The position numbers and the translations under genes are program-made. The notes beneath the pieces were generated by a model, which was given only the letters and a program-made list of their open reading frames with translations, had not been told where the DNA came from and did not search any database. Below are positions 40,691-52,499 of a stretch of 64,000 bases of DNA, one piece after another (position 1 is the stretch's first letter; every line of letters begins with the position of its first letter). Source of the DNA: Cristatella mucedo (taxonomy: Eukaryota > Bryozoa > Phylactolaemata > Cristatellidae); NCBI GenBank assembly GCA_009760855.2, contig WPIO01000057.1, forward strand, positions 252,001-316,000. The letters are read 5' to 3'.

Positions 40691-40989
40691 TCATATGTCA
40701 AGGTATTATTGTAAACCTAGTCGTCTCTGTCACGTGATACATAATACATAACATTACATCAATTGACTTTTCACATTTGAAAAGATCCAATTAAAATCAT
40801 ATCCGGACATATATCCGTATAAATCATTTTTAACCAATCACAATAGTCCAAGTGTACAATGACGCAGAGACAGCTGATGATAAAGAAGAGAAGGTAAAAG
40901 AGTATGAAGAGTATTGGTAAAATCACAGACGATAATTGTAATGCGTAAGATGTGGAATATATTGGATTGGTGGCACAGAATATTGCAAT

Positions 40990-42222
40990 ATCCTGCATTA
41001 TACCTCTCGTTAGACGACCACATCAGCTCCACAGTCAAATCTGCTTACTTTCAACTACATATATAAACCTTAAATCCTTTGGAGACCGTGCATTTAGTTC
41101 ATATGCTCCCAAAGCCGGGAACTCCCTCCCGACCTGCGTCAGAACAACCTGACCACATTTAAAAGGAACCTAAAAACACACCTATTTAGGACAGCATTTA
41201 GTGGGTCCCTGTGATTCGTCCTTGATGTACTCATGCGTGCTGACACTGTGCATGCTGCCACTAACCACATTTGCATGCTGACCCTTTGCATGTCACCCCT
41301 AACCATATTATTCATTTCGTTTGTTTTTTCAAACATGATTTTACTTACCATTCAATTGCATTTCACTTGACAGCAAATGTAAAGCGCCTAGAGAGAGATT
41401 AAGTTCTCTGAGGGCGCTTTATCAAGTGAATTATTATTATTATTATTATACATTGCTAAAATTTGGGCTTGTTTAGATAAGGACATCACGTCAAAGTTGA
41501 TCCATGCATTCGTGACATCCCGTCTTGACTTCTATAACTCACTGCTTGCTGGCCTACCGGCATGTGCGATCAGGTGCTTACAGCTCATGCAAAACTCCAC
41601 AGCTAGGCTTGTCTGTCGTGAGCGTCGCAGTTGCCACATCACACCACTTCTCACCGACCTGCAATGGCTAACAGTCAAGCAACGGATTGACTTCAAGGTT
41701 TTGTCGCTCACTTTTAGGTCACTTCATTCTTTGGCTCCAACCTGTCTCTCCGATATACTCTCCCATCAGGCCAAGCATCGTACCACCAATTTTTCCAAAT
41801 ACAACAGTCTACCAACACCTCGTACAAACCTCAAATCTTTTGGAGACCGTGCATTTAGATCGTATGCTCCCAATGCCTGGAACTCCCCCCCCCCCCCCGA
41901 CCTGCGTCAGAACATCCCCTGTCCTGACCACATTTAAAAAGAACTTAAAAACACGCCTATTTAGGACAGCATTTAGTGGGTCCCTGTGATTCGTCCTTGA
42001 TGTGCTTATGCGTGCTGACCCTGTTGCATGCTGCCACTAACGACATTTGCATGCTGACCCTGTGCATGTCACCCCTAACCATGTTATTCATTTTGTTTGT
42101 TTTGCAAGCATGCTATTACCCACCATTAAATTGCATTTCCCTTTGCAGAAAATGTAAAGCGCCTAGAAAGAGATTGAGTTCCCTGGGGGCGCTTTACCAA
42201 GTGCATTGTTATTATTATTACT
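40990..42222 (+). mobile_element. L2 LINE interrupted by another L2
   Basis: Host copy: 40990 to about 41060 ([18 protein letters not shown] region) continues at about 41449 ([20 protein letters not shown] region) through [26 protein letters not shown] and the tail at 42140-42222. Joining the two restores the CATAACATTGCT junction of intact copies. Between them lies a separate 5'-truncated L2 (41061-41448: [20 protein letters not shown], 3' untranslated block, complete hairpin tail and ATT repeats). All parts are in the same orientation. Confidence 0.88.
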
Positions 42223-42761
42223 ATATATTACTATTATTTTTGGAATTGAATACTGCAAAATATATTTATTGTTGAATATCAGAACATTTGATGCGCTAAC
42301 GATATTATTGTTCACAACCTTGGTGACGAGCAGCGCAGACGTAGAAGGGACGTCGATTCCTCACTACGCTGCACTAGCGAGTTGGTGCTACTCGGAGTGC
42401 CTGTCTAGAGAGGTACTAACGCCGATCTCGCGACTTGCGGCCTCTGTTTAGCCAGCGGCCCTTCGGTTCGTTGTCGGCCCGTTAGCAGAGTGTAGGTCAA
42501 TGCTGTAATGGCGGCAGCAGCTCAACCCGCCGAAATATGGTGCCTAGCTATGATCCGCGATCGTGCGATTTTTGGACGATTTCTTGCCGAGGCCGTATGA
42601 AAGGCCACCGCCCTGAGATGTAGAGAGTCGGGGATTCGTGACTCGAGGCATTCGCTTTGGAGCCGATGTGAGCTCTGGGCAAAACAAGCATTAGGTGTAC
42701 GTCGCGACCGCTGTTGAACGCCTGTAACCGTCCGCTGGTGTTAAATATTGTGGACTCGATA
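42223..42761. other. no feature recognised
   Basis: The first 60 bp are AT-rich, followed by CpG-rich sequence without coding motifs or repeat tails. Confidence 0.4.
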
Positions 42762-42769
42762 TGCTAAGG

Positions 42770-42958
42770 CAGTGGTTCTCCACCTTCCCACTGCCGCGAC
42801 CCTTTAATACTGCTCCTCATGTTGTGGCGAGCCCCAACCATAAAATTATTGCGTGCAAATGTGGAAATGCATGTTTTCAGATGGTCCAAGGTGACCCCTG
42901 TGAAATGGCCGTTCGACCCTCAAAAAGGATCGAACGACCCACAGGTTGAGAACCGCTG
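42770..42958 (+). mobile_element. hAT MITE resembling SPIN/URR1
   Basis: A 189-bp non-autonomous DNA element. It starts CAGTGGTTCTCCACCTT and ends AGGTTGAGAACCGCTG, giving imperfect terminal inverted repeats. It is flanked on both sides by the identical 8 bases TGCTAAGG (42762-42769 and 42959-42966), the target duplication length of hAT transposases. Internal blocks CTCATGTTGTGG, CCCCAACCATAAAATTATT, GGTGACCCCTGTGAAA and CGAACGACCCACAGGTTGAG are, from memory, close to the SPIN/URR1 hAT-Charlie elements of mammals and other tetrapods. The centre is shortened compared with those. Confidence 0.88.
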
Positions 42959-43079
42959 TGCTAAGGGGTATGAGCGCTCGCCGTCGCCGCCATGTTTCAG
43001 CTACTGTCGGCTAATCTGCTTGAATTGGTGCAGCACCTACAAGTAGCTAGCCGTGCTAAAAAAATATACTTGCTGATTT

Positions 43080-43235
43080 ATTAGCCTCTTTTTGTATAGC
43101 GGCAGAAGAGCCTTTACGGCTATCACCGCCGCTTGCAGCAGCGATAAAGGATCGCCTACAGAACGATTCGAACCCACGACCTCGGGAAAAAACAATCGCT
43201 TTACCTAGTGTGCAGTCACGGCTCGCCAGGCTCAA
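43080..43235 (-). mobile_element. SINE B
   Basis: Minus-strand copy. The tail is AGAGGCTAATAAATCAGC-like, then GCTCTTCTGCCGCTATACAA, the middle GATCCTTTATCGCTGCTGCA, the B-box GGGTTCGAATC and the head GAGCCGTGACTGCACACTAG (given in element sense). Confidence 0.8.
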
Positions 43236-43439
43236 GCGTCACCGGTATTCGGGGCCCGTCAGCTGAGAATTGCATCGTTACGAGCGCTGCGTTTGCGGCC
43301 TAGTTCTGACCGGACGTGGAAGCCGCAAGCCGCGTTTGTAACAGTGCGTTTCGCTGCAATTCAGCCAGAAGCAGTAAACTTCTTTTCCCACACGGCCACC
43401 GCTAATGTGAGTGAGTTGAGCTGTTTCTACGCTAAGCAA

Positions 43440-43513
43440 TGGCATTTCACTTTACAGCAAATGTAAAGCGCCTAGAGAGAGATTAAGTTCTCTGAGGGCG
43501 CTTTATCAAGTGA

Positions 43514-43548
<35 letters not shown>
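43440..43548 (+). mobile_element. L2 LINE 3' tail, near consensus
   Basis: TTACAGCAAATGTAAAGCGC, CTAGAGAGAGATTAAGTTCT, CTGAGGGCGCTTTATCAAGT, GAATT then about 11 ATT units. Likely a young insertion; only about 80 bp of element. Confidence 0.93.
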
Positions 43549-44265
43549 GTATGAGAGTGCGAAAGTACTTGCAGTCCAAACGGTATTTGGGATTGCAGCA
43601 AGTACCGTCGTTACGAAACGAGCGTAGCGGCTTTCACGTCCTTCCAGAGCCTGACAGAGCAAACGCAGCGCTCATTGCGGCGGCGCTAGTCGCAGATGAT
43701 GACGTCAGACGCCGGCGACGGAGGGTTGAGCCTCGGTCGCGCGCTCTCCAGCCGTTCAGTCTGCTTTCCGATCTCGATGCGCACGCTTCTAGATTGACTC
43801 TAGCGAGTCTAATCCTGCTGCCGTCGTCTGGCCGCCCAGCTTACGTAACTTCCCTTGAAGCAGTCTCGCGGTCGCTCGCAACGGACTGCCTATCAGCGCG
43901 GTAACGCTTAGCGGTAGATTGTTTAAGCTGCCGAGTCCGACGTCAGCGTCCCTCTCTCCGCTCAGGATACGCATTCGCGCGTTGGCCTATTTTTCCGCTA
44001 CGTGGTTTCATTGTTCCTCCTACGCGGCGGACTGGAAGCTTCAGGCTTGAATTACCACTACCACGCTGCTGCTGCTGCTTACCGCTCCGAGAACTCGCAT
44101 CGCACGCGGCTGGTAATAGCCACTCTAAAAATGGACAGCACAGCGCATGCGCGAGCAAGCGCGACAGCTCGCGGCTGCATCGGACGGTAGCTGGGAGCAG
44201 TCTTCGTCCGAAGCGGTTGAAAGGCACTTTGACTTCGCCAGCTCTGTGCCGCCCACCGCCCACTG

Positions 44266-44335
44266 CCGGTGCGCGGCGCTGCCACTGCCGCGCACCGGTC
44301 GGCACTACTTCCGGCACACGAAGTACCGGAAGTGG
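44266..44335. repeat. two adjacent perfect hairpins
   Basis: CCGGTGCGCGGC / GCCGCGCACCGG (44266-44277 and 44287-44298, loop of 9) is followed by ACTTCCGG ... CCGGAAGT (about 44307-44333). No function assigned; CCGGAAGT also resembles an ETS site. Confidence 0.7.
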
Positions 44336-44821
44336 TCAGGCGGCGATTGAAAGCTTGCACCGAGAGGCATTCTCAGCAGCGTAGCAGCCAGCGCGGTCGT
44401 GGCAGCGCCGCGCCGACCGGACTGAGCTCGCTCGATCGGGGGTCCCAGTGTCAGCAGATCGACCGAGGGACGTGGTGCGGCGCATAAACCTTTACTGTCG
44501 GCCTCAAAATCTAAGAATCTACGTACTCTGGAGCGCAGAGTTTGCGGCTGCATTCTGCAGAACTAAAGGCTGATGTTCCAGATGTTCGGTTTTCCCGCCT
44601 ACACGCCGCTGTTACGCTCTGCTCGACTGCCAGCACTGCAATGCAAGCTTCTCGAGCTGAGGAAGTATTTACGATTAGCATCGGCAGAGTTAGAATACCG
44701 ATCGGCCCGATACTCTCGTCGCTCTGCAGCCTAATTCGTGCCGTTACGTCATCTTGTGGTAATTTTGAATACCAATTTCTTCAACTCAGCAGCTACTTCA
44801 GCGTCTAAAAACTTAATACTT

Positions 44822-44918
44822 TCGATCGTGCTTCTTTTGCAGTAAATGTCAAGTTCCTCGAAAGATAGTGAGTTCTCTGAGGGCGTTACATCGAATGCAC
44901 TATTATTAATAATATTGA
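44822..44918 (+). mobile_element. L2 LINE 3' tail
   Basis: TTTTGCAGTAAATGTCAAGT, TCCTCGAAAGATAGTGAGTT, CTCTGAGGGCGTTACATCGA, then ATT/AAT repeats. Confidence 0.8.
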
Positions 44919-45757
44919 GGTCAGCATTTATCTAAAATCAAGTTAAAATGTAAATACTTGAGAAAATATGTCACTCGCTTGTTGTAGTGGCTTCCACCTG
45001 CTGCGGAAAAACTAGGCCTCGCACGTTGCATTAGTACTGGCGCTCACACTTAATACTGTTAATGAATGTTTATTATGAGTTGAGTTTCATTGAATAAATG
45101 AAATTCATTAATGTTTCAGCTGATGCTCGAACGCATACCGACGACTCTGCTGAACCTTGTTTAGGCTCGGCTAGCGACTCGTAGGCGCAGCGCCAATAGA
45201 CGCACCTATACAGAGATAACGGCGGAACGCGGCGGTGACGAAAATCGCCCGTGTCTTAAGATGATGCCAAGAGAATTCAATTTAAAACAACGACAGAGGA
45301 TTGCGGGCATTTACTTATCAGCGGCCATGAGGTGGAATAGCCCTCATTGGGCTCGAATGACCGGTAGTGCAACTCAGCTACACTGTCACCGAGGCTGAGA
45401 CTCTTAAAGTGCCTCTCTGCTATTTCGCGGCTTAGGAAGCTTTTTACGCTACTCCACGATTATCCGTATCTTTTACCGAAACTCGGTGCTTTTAGGTTGA
45501 TTGTATTCAAACCTGTGCAGCTGCGAGAAGCCGCCGAGCGATAAAGCGTAATCGTACACTAAAACGTAAGTTTAGTATTATCTTACTTATGTATTAGTAT
45601 TTAGTATTAATATGCTTACTTATTAATATTATATATTTATTAGCATAAGTATAAATATAGAGTTAATATATAAGTACATATTGCCGGCGATAGATTGTCG
45701 CGAAACAACCGGATGCGAGCATTTATAATTGAGGAGACGCGAATAGTGAATAGTATT
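44919..45757. other. no gene recognised
   Basis: AT-rich stretches (TTAGTATT/TTACTTAT repeats at about 45560-45680) with no coding or mobile signature. Confidence 0.4.
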
Positions 45758-45916
45758 GCCGAGCTGGTTTGGTCTAGCAGTTAAGGTGCTCGCCCCGACC
45801 AAGGTGTAACTGAGGGCGCGGGTTCGAGCCCCGAGGCATATGTGAAGCGCCTGAATAGAGATTAAGTTCTCTTGGGGCGCTATATAAATGAATTATTTAT
45901 TTATTTATTTATTGGC
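45758..45916 (+). mobile_element. SINE A, full length
   Basis: The best reference copy. Head GAGCTGGTTTGGTCTAGCAG then TTAAGGTGCTCGCCCCGACC (tRNA-like, A-box position), B-box GGGTTCGAGCCCC, GAGGCATATGTGAAGCGCCT, GAATAGAGATTAAGTTCTCT, TGGGGCGCTATATAAATGAA, then (TTAT)n. The stem GCGCC/GGCGC around AGAGATTAAGTTCTCT is shared with L2 tails. Confidence 0.92.
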
Positions 45917-46334
45917 CACAGTGCGGCCGATTTAGCACGCGGCCTTTCAAGTGTCCCTTACCTACCTACCTACATTAAGGCCGTCCACGAACGAAGGGAA
46001 CGATGGTAAACCTAACGCAACCAGCTAGGGCTTTGACGAGTGCCAGCTTTCGGCTTCGCCGTCTCTTGAGAAGGCTCAAACGCAAATTTCAACCGGGAAA
46101 TTCTGAGGGGCCATCTGCGAAGGTGCGGTTGTAGCTGTCTCGTCTTCTTCTTCATAACTGACGGTCGTTTCGCAAATGACAGCTAAATAGCTTCGATGGG
46201 TCTCCGAAACCCTCGGACTTTAAGACGCTTAGGTCGTCAGCATACCACTTGCTGAATAAATTCGAGCGCCTTTACAGCTGCGCCGCCGTGGTAATAAACT
46301 CTGCGAAACTAGGACGACGTCGGTATATTGCACG

Positions 46335-46556
46335 TTACGTTTGTGCTTACGCGTGCTGACACTGTTGCATACTGCCACTAACCACACTTGCATGCTGGCA
46401 CTGTGCATGTCCCCCTAAGCATGTTATTCATGTTGTTTATCAAGCATGAGACCGCTGACCATTCGATCGTGTTTCCATTGCAGCAAATGTAAAGTGCCTA
46501 GGAAGAGACTGAGTTCTGTGAGGGTGCTTTACCAAGTAAATTATTATTATTATTAT
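46335..46556 (+). mobile_element. L2 LINE 3' untranslated region and tail
   Basis: TTGTGCTTACGCGTGCTGAC, ATGCTGGCACTGTGCATGTC, ATTGCAGCAAATGTAAAGTG, CCTAGGAAGAGACTGAGTTC, then (ATT)5. Confidence 0.9.
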
Positions 46557-46967
46557 ATCTTGGAAATTAAAAGACGGCCGTTTTTAATCCATGCCAACAA
46601 TTTTAATATATTTTTAAATATTAAATACTTTACATTCATATTTTATATTTATATTTTGTATTTATACTTTATATTTTTTATATATGCTAAATATTTTTTT
46701 AAATTTTTAATACACGACACGGGGAGAAGCCGACGTCCCGCCACCGTCGAACGCTTTTACAGCGAGACAATTTGGAAACGCTTGCTAGGTACCGCCAACA
46801 GTGTGCTATCCTCCCAAAGCTACTGTAGCTGACTGACTTACCGACTGACTAAAAAAACGTCACACGCTGATTAGACGACAATTCCGAATAAGTCAGAAAC
46901 CATCTTAATCTTTACAGGCAATGGTAACCTGCATGGTTTAGACCCTTTTATAATAGCTAATTTAAAA

Positions 46968-47095
46968 GCCTCTTTTGTATAGCGACAGAAGAGCCTTTTA
47001 CAGCTATCAACACCGCTGGCAAATGCAATTTAGGATCGCTCGGTCGAGAAAAGCCACCACCTTACCCAGTGTGTCATCACGGATCACCATTTTGT
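46968..47095 (-). mobile_element. SINE B, diverged
   Basis: Minus-strand copy: AAAGCCTCTTTTGTATAGCG, CAGAAGAGCCTTTTACAGCT, then TTAGGATCGCTCGG. The B-box region is damaged; the head CCGTGATGACACACTGGGTA (complement) is recognisable. Confidence 0.7.
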
Positions 47096-47394
47096 ACGGC
47101 TGTACATTATAAAACTGTGCACGTTGTGATTCCAGGGGCTGTCAAGAGTGACATGCTTTTTTCATGGTGCCCCAGTAAGCTTCAATTTCATATTCATCTG
47201 CAGCACGCTTTGCTTACACGTCCATGATTTAGAGCATGCCACTAGCCGGGGATCTAGGAAATTAGAGGCCGAAACAAGCGTCTTCATTTGAGTTATTGCT
47301 CATGCTTGTCTTAGCATGAATCTCAGCTTCTTTTGCTTTAGCCTGCCTGAGCCTGCCTGGATACCTCGCTTGTAATTAAATATTGGTCATTGCA

Positions 47395-47482
47395 TTTCTT
47401 GCACTGAATTAGCGCCTAGAGAGAGATTAAGTTCTCTGAGGGCGCTTTATCAAGTGAATTATTATTATTATTATTATTATTG
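47395..47482 (+). mobile_element. L2 LINE 3' tail
   Basis: TTAGCGCCTAGAGAGAGATT, AAGTTCTCTGAGGGCGCTTT, ATCAAGTGAATT, then (ATT)7. The hairpin is intact. Confidence 0.9.
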
Positions 47483-47654
47483 TAAAGCACCTGACCATAG
47501 GCTCAGTTCAAGCAGTCCCAGACAAGTCTCATTGTTATTACTATTATTGATATCATTATTATAAACCGTAATTCTCACCACGTTTTGCTACTCCCCGTCT
47601 CTATTTTACAGGCCGAATGCAAATTGTCGGCTGCTATTATTGAGACCGCTTCAT

Positions 47655-48745
47655 AATAATAAGAATAATAATACGTGTGATTAAACAACCCTCAGAGAAC
47701 TCAATCCTTTTCTAGGCGCTTTATATTTGCTGCAAAGGAAGCACGATCGAATGGTAGAATGCTTAATAAACAACAAGAATAACATGGATAGGGTGATAAG
47801 CGCAGGGTCAGCATGCAAGTGTGGTTAGTAGCAGCACGTACAGTGTCAGCATGCATAACCACATAAAAGACGAATCACAGGTACCCAAAAAAGCTGTGAC
47901 AAATAGGTGTGTTTTCAGATTCTTTTTAAATGTGGTCCAGTCAGGAGATATCGAGACGGATGTCGGGAGCGAGTTCTAGGCTTTGGGAGCATTCGAACTA
48001 ACGGCACGGTCTCCAGAGGATTTGAGGTTCGTACGAGGTTTAGATAAACAATTAAATTTAAAAAAGCGGGTGGTTCGATGCTTCGCCTGGTGGGGAAGTA
48101 GATCTGATAGGTAGGCTAGAGCCAGCGAATGGATGAACCTAAAAGTGAGCGACAAAGCTTTGAATTTGATGCGTTGCTTGACTGGGAGCCAGTGCAGGTC
48201 GGCGAGAAGTGTTGTGATGTGGCAACTGCGACGCTCACGACAGACAATCCTAGCTGCAGAGTTGTACACCAGTTGCAAGCGCCTGAGTGCACAGGCCGGT
48301 AGGTCAGCAAGTGAGTTACAGAAGTCAAGACGGGATGTCACGAATGCATAGACCAACTTATATGTGGTATCCTTATCTAAACAAGCTCAAGTTTTAGCAA
48401 TGTTATGTAGCTGAAAGTAGGCAGACTTGACTGTGGAGCTGATGTGATTGTCTAATGAGAGGTCACTTTAACAATAACAATAATAATAGTAATAATAACA
48501 CACTTAATACAGCACCCTCAGAGAATCCAATCTCTTTCTAGGGGCTTTAAATTTTTCGGAAAGAAAACAAGATCGGATGGTTAGCGGTAACATTCTATTT
48601 GGAACATGACACCCAGATTTCACGCAGATTCGACAGGAAATACGCTGGCAAAGCCGATTTTGAGTGTCAGCCTTTCCAATTTTTGAATCGCACTTGTTTT
48701 TCCCATAAATAGCAAGCTAGTTTTATGATCATTTAACTTATAAAA
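47655..48745 (-). mobile_element. L2 LINE interrupted by an L2 tail
   Basis: Host copy on the minus strand: tail at 47655-47745, 3' untranslated block, then [59 protein letters not shown], and upstream a relic ending at KSDSKIGKAD-like sequence near 48690. At about 48478-48597 a second L2 tail of the same orientation (TAATAATAGTAATAATAACA, GCACCCTCAGAGAATCCAAT) is inserted between GGTCACTTT and GGAACATGAC, which are adjacent in intact copies. Confidence 0.88.
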
Positions 48746-51700
48746 ATTTGCTGCACATAGCGACACACTTAAGTTGCGCATCCGAGTTACGAGCCTACCT
48801 TAAGGAGTGAGGCAAGCTGTTTTCAGGAGCTGCGACAGTTCACGTGCTTGAGCTACGTCACGTGCTTGAGCTACCGCCTTCGGCTGGCAGCCCATACCCA
48901 ATGACTTAACGCTGCGTCGTAGGCATACAGTCGAATTACAGCGAATTTCGATAGGATGAGTGGTAAGTGAAGTTGTTTGGTTGTTTGGCCTTCGGGCAGC
49001 CTGAAATGCCCAAGTCTGAAATGCGCTGCTTCACTCGCGTGCGGCGTATTTTACCCACATCCGTTTTACGTTGAAAGCTGTGCATTGCATGGTTTGCACA
49101 CTGCGCCGGCACGAGTGGGATTCTAGCGATGAATAAATCGACGATGGCGAGGCGCTTTCTGTCTATTTTATTCAGGTGTAGCGTTTTTGTATGCGACGAC
49201 GCGGGACGCCGAAGAAGCGATTAAAAGGGCCGACGTCTGAGGAGACAGGACTGCTCTGCTAGATGTGCTTTCGTCGCTTTTCAGAAAGAAGAGTATGCGC
49301 CGTGCGATCGAGTCGGTGATCGTCGATGAGTTGTATAGTGTAAAACAGCGAGTGAATAGTCATCGAATGCACCGACCGATCTGGTTGCATTGGGCGGTAA
49401 AGCAATACGTCCGTGAGATCCTTTCGCCTTGAGTAACCGGGCGTGCATGCTTAGTGGTCGGACGCAACCTTTTCTTCCGTCAGGCACGCACCCTTTTGAG
49501 GCCCAAGACTTGCACGATCCTCTGGTTGAGGCGGGAAGAGGTTCAATGAAAGATTAGGCTGGCTAAAAGTCCGGCTAAGCGACGACACTTGCTCGCTTAG
49601 AGCGTGGCACTGCGGGAAGCCTGCGGCTATTGGCATTTCCGATAGCTAGGTCGGTGCAAGACAGTGAAAGGAAGCCAAAGCGAGTGGCAGAGCCTATAAT
49701 TGGATGAGCTTCATGAAAAAAATTAAGATCTGGATCAAAGAGCCAGGTATAGGAGCGGGAGAAGCGGCACAGTACGGCTGCTGCCACGTCCGCGGCAACC
49801 GAAAGCAAAGCTTGCATTTCAGAATTGCGAGGACGGTCGGTCTTTGAGGTTATTGGCAAGACTCACTCAAAGGATGGACGTTATGGGAAAGGCTCTGCGG
49901 TGGTATAAGCCAGACGCTAGCAAATCCGGCGCACAGCAGCTTGACGCGGCTCGGACCGAGTGAGTCGGCCGCTCCAGCTAAACCAGTCGGTACTGTGCCC
50001 GATAATCCTTATTCGCGATTATGCGATAATCTGTGGACATCGCCTTTTCAAAAGCCGGCGCCGTGAGATCGTCAGGCAGTTGGGATTCCGGACTCAAAGT
50101 CTCAAAAGACGGACGTTGTGGAAAAGGCGCTGCTGCGGTATGGCCTAGGCGCTATTCGATTCAGCTCGTAGCAGCTTTGTGGCACGCTTGGACCCGGACG
50201 TGCGACCGCGGCTACGTCACGATCTACGTCACGAATCGTCACGATCGGCAGCAGTTCGCGATTCGTACTTTCAGTCGCTGGAAAATAACTTCACTCGCAG
50301 CTGCAAGAGGCGAGCGGTGGCAGCAGCGGCGGCAGTCGCAGCGGCATCTAGCTGCAGCTCCCGTCTCGTCAATAATCGCTGCAGCTGTGAGCTCTGTGCG
50401 CGAGGCAAGGGGCCGTCGAGGCGGGCCGTCGATGCGAGCCCGGATCTTGCGACAGCCTCCAAGGACGGCGTAATTGAACGTAATTGACGCGTCAACTTCG
50501 GGCTGCTGGCTGGGACCGCACCAACTCTCGGGAGATCCATGCGACTGTGACGATGTGCCCCTTCTTATCGAGTAGCCTAGCTGCTGGCGCTGCACCGGAA
50601 GCCAAGTCTCGACCCGTCTTATGGCGGCGCCCGCTCAATGCGCCGAGTCGCCGCCGCGCCCAAGACTTCTGGGCAAAGCGGTCATACTCTATAGCTTGAT
50701 ATCGATCCTGTAGATCGACTCGATGGAGCTTCTGCCACAGCTTAACCTGATTCGCGGAGGCTTCGGCAAATGGGCGCTTCAAAAGTGGGTTTGACTAAAA
50801 ATTCAGACGAGCTAGAAATTAACGCAGACAGCCGGCGGTTACCCGCTCTGTCTGCTTCTTCTCGATCTTTCTCGCTGCAGTTCTTCTTCTCTTGTGTAGG
50901 AGGCTCACACCGTCAGTGCTCCTTTCTCGTTCGACTTCCAGCATGGCTCTCTCTGCAAGCTCCACGTACAGAGCGTTCGTGAGTGAGGGCGCCGGGAGGG
51001 GGGCATTAAGGCTTTCTCAATTGATCTGGCTAAAAGGGCAGGGCGGGTCTGCCCAGACAGAAATTGCAGCCGTTCGAGCGTCGATCATTACAAACTAAAC
51101 CGCCACGAGAACGCCCCACTTTGAGGTCCAATAATCATTTTAAGTGGCTACCAAAGGTTACCGAGATAACCGCACGGTTCCGCAGTCGTTTGTAGCATGG
51201 CGCGCCTGAACGTCCAGATACAACGAATACATTTCCTTGGAGAATCGACCGTTTTCAGGAGACAAAGTTACAGGGTATGCTAGTGGGGTGCGCAATCAAC
51301 GTGACTGCTCATTAAGCTCCTTGGAGGATGGCATTTGTTTGTTAAGCGGGAAATCACACTCTTAGAGTTTCTGAGGAGGTAAATTCATGTAGAGCAGGTC
51401 TAAATATGCTTGCCGAGCGACCTTGCGGCGGCGCGTCCAACTGGGGCGCGCACTAATTGTCACATGCATGCTTTCAAGCGCCGCGTCTTCTGAGTGAAGC
51501 TTTGGTTACCAGCCGAATTAAGCAACTGTTAGGCACGGTTTTTGTGCTGGTGCAGAGTGCAGGCCTGGATACTCAGTGCTATGCACAGAGGATCTATCAT
51601 GCTTTGAAACCTTCAGATAAATCTAGTTCAATTCTAGAAGGCACTTTTAGGCCCCTGCAGATGCTTCTGCTCGCACTGGAAGCTAGCGCGGAATGTGCAA

Positions 51701-52015
51701 TCAGCCGTGAAGCTGTTGAAGCCTTCGGACTCGTGCGGTTCGCTTACTTGAAATGGGACGTGACCGGAGCAGCTGCTACTTTCCCGATAGTCGTGATGCA
51801 ACGAGTCAGAGTGGGAGCCCAGGAAGGTAGGGAGCGCGGCGCGCGCCGGCTTTGCAGAGATTCGGTCTCGCGTTTGAGGCCCAGAATGCACAATGGACAG
51901 GCGAAATACAGCGAAAGCAGGAGTGAGTGATGGTGTTTTATAGAAGGAAGGAAGCATGAAAAGAGAGAACGAGAGAGGTGGTGCACCGGAGACAACTAAA
52001 GATAGCAAGCAAAAT
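48746..52015. other. no gene recognised
   Basis: Mixed-composition DNA with several open frames but no recognised domain. A pair of diverged direct repeats lies at 49863-49941 and 50098-50176 (GGACGTTATGGGAAAGGC / GGACGTTGTGGAAAAGGC, both ending CAGCAGCTT or TAGCAGCTT). CACGTGCTTGAGCTAC is doubled at 48840-48874. A minus-strand frame at 50492-50782 and a plus-strand frame at 51457-51930 are open but unidentifiable. Confidence 0.45.
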
Positions 52016-52020
52016 AGAAG

Positions 52021-52265
<245 letters not shown>

Positions 52266-52499
52266 CGAGGCGCAAAAAACAGAGAAGCGGACGGACAGAG
52301 TCAAGTGGAACCACCTGCCGGGAGAGTGCACCAGCGGAGTGACGACCACGGAGGCTCGTCCGTCTCTGTATAAGTGAGGCCGCCGAATAAGAGAGTCTTT
52401 ACTTTAAACAGCTCTGCAGCTCGATAAGCTGGACTATTTACTTTAGCCGGACAATCGGGCTTTGTTTGGCTAATTAAGGTGACAGCGACTGTGATTGCA

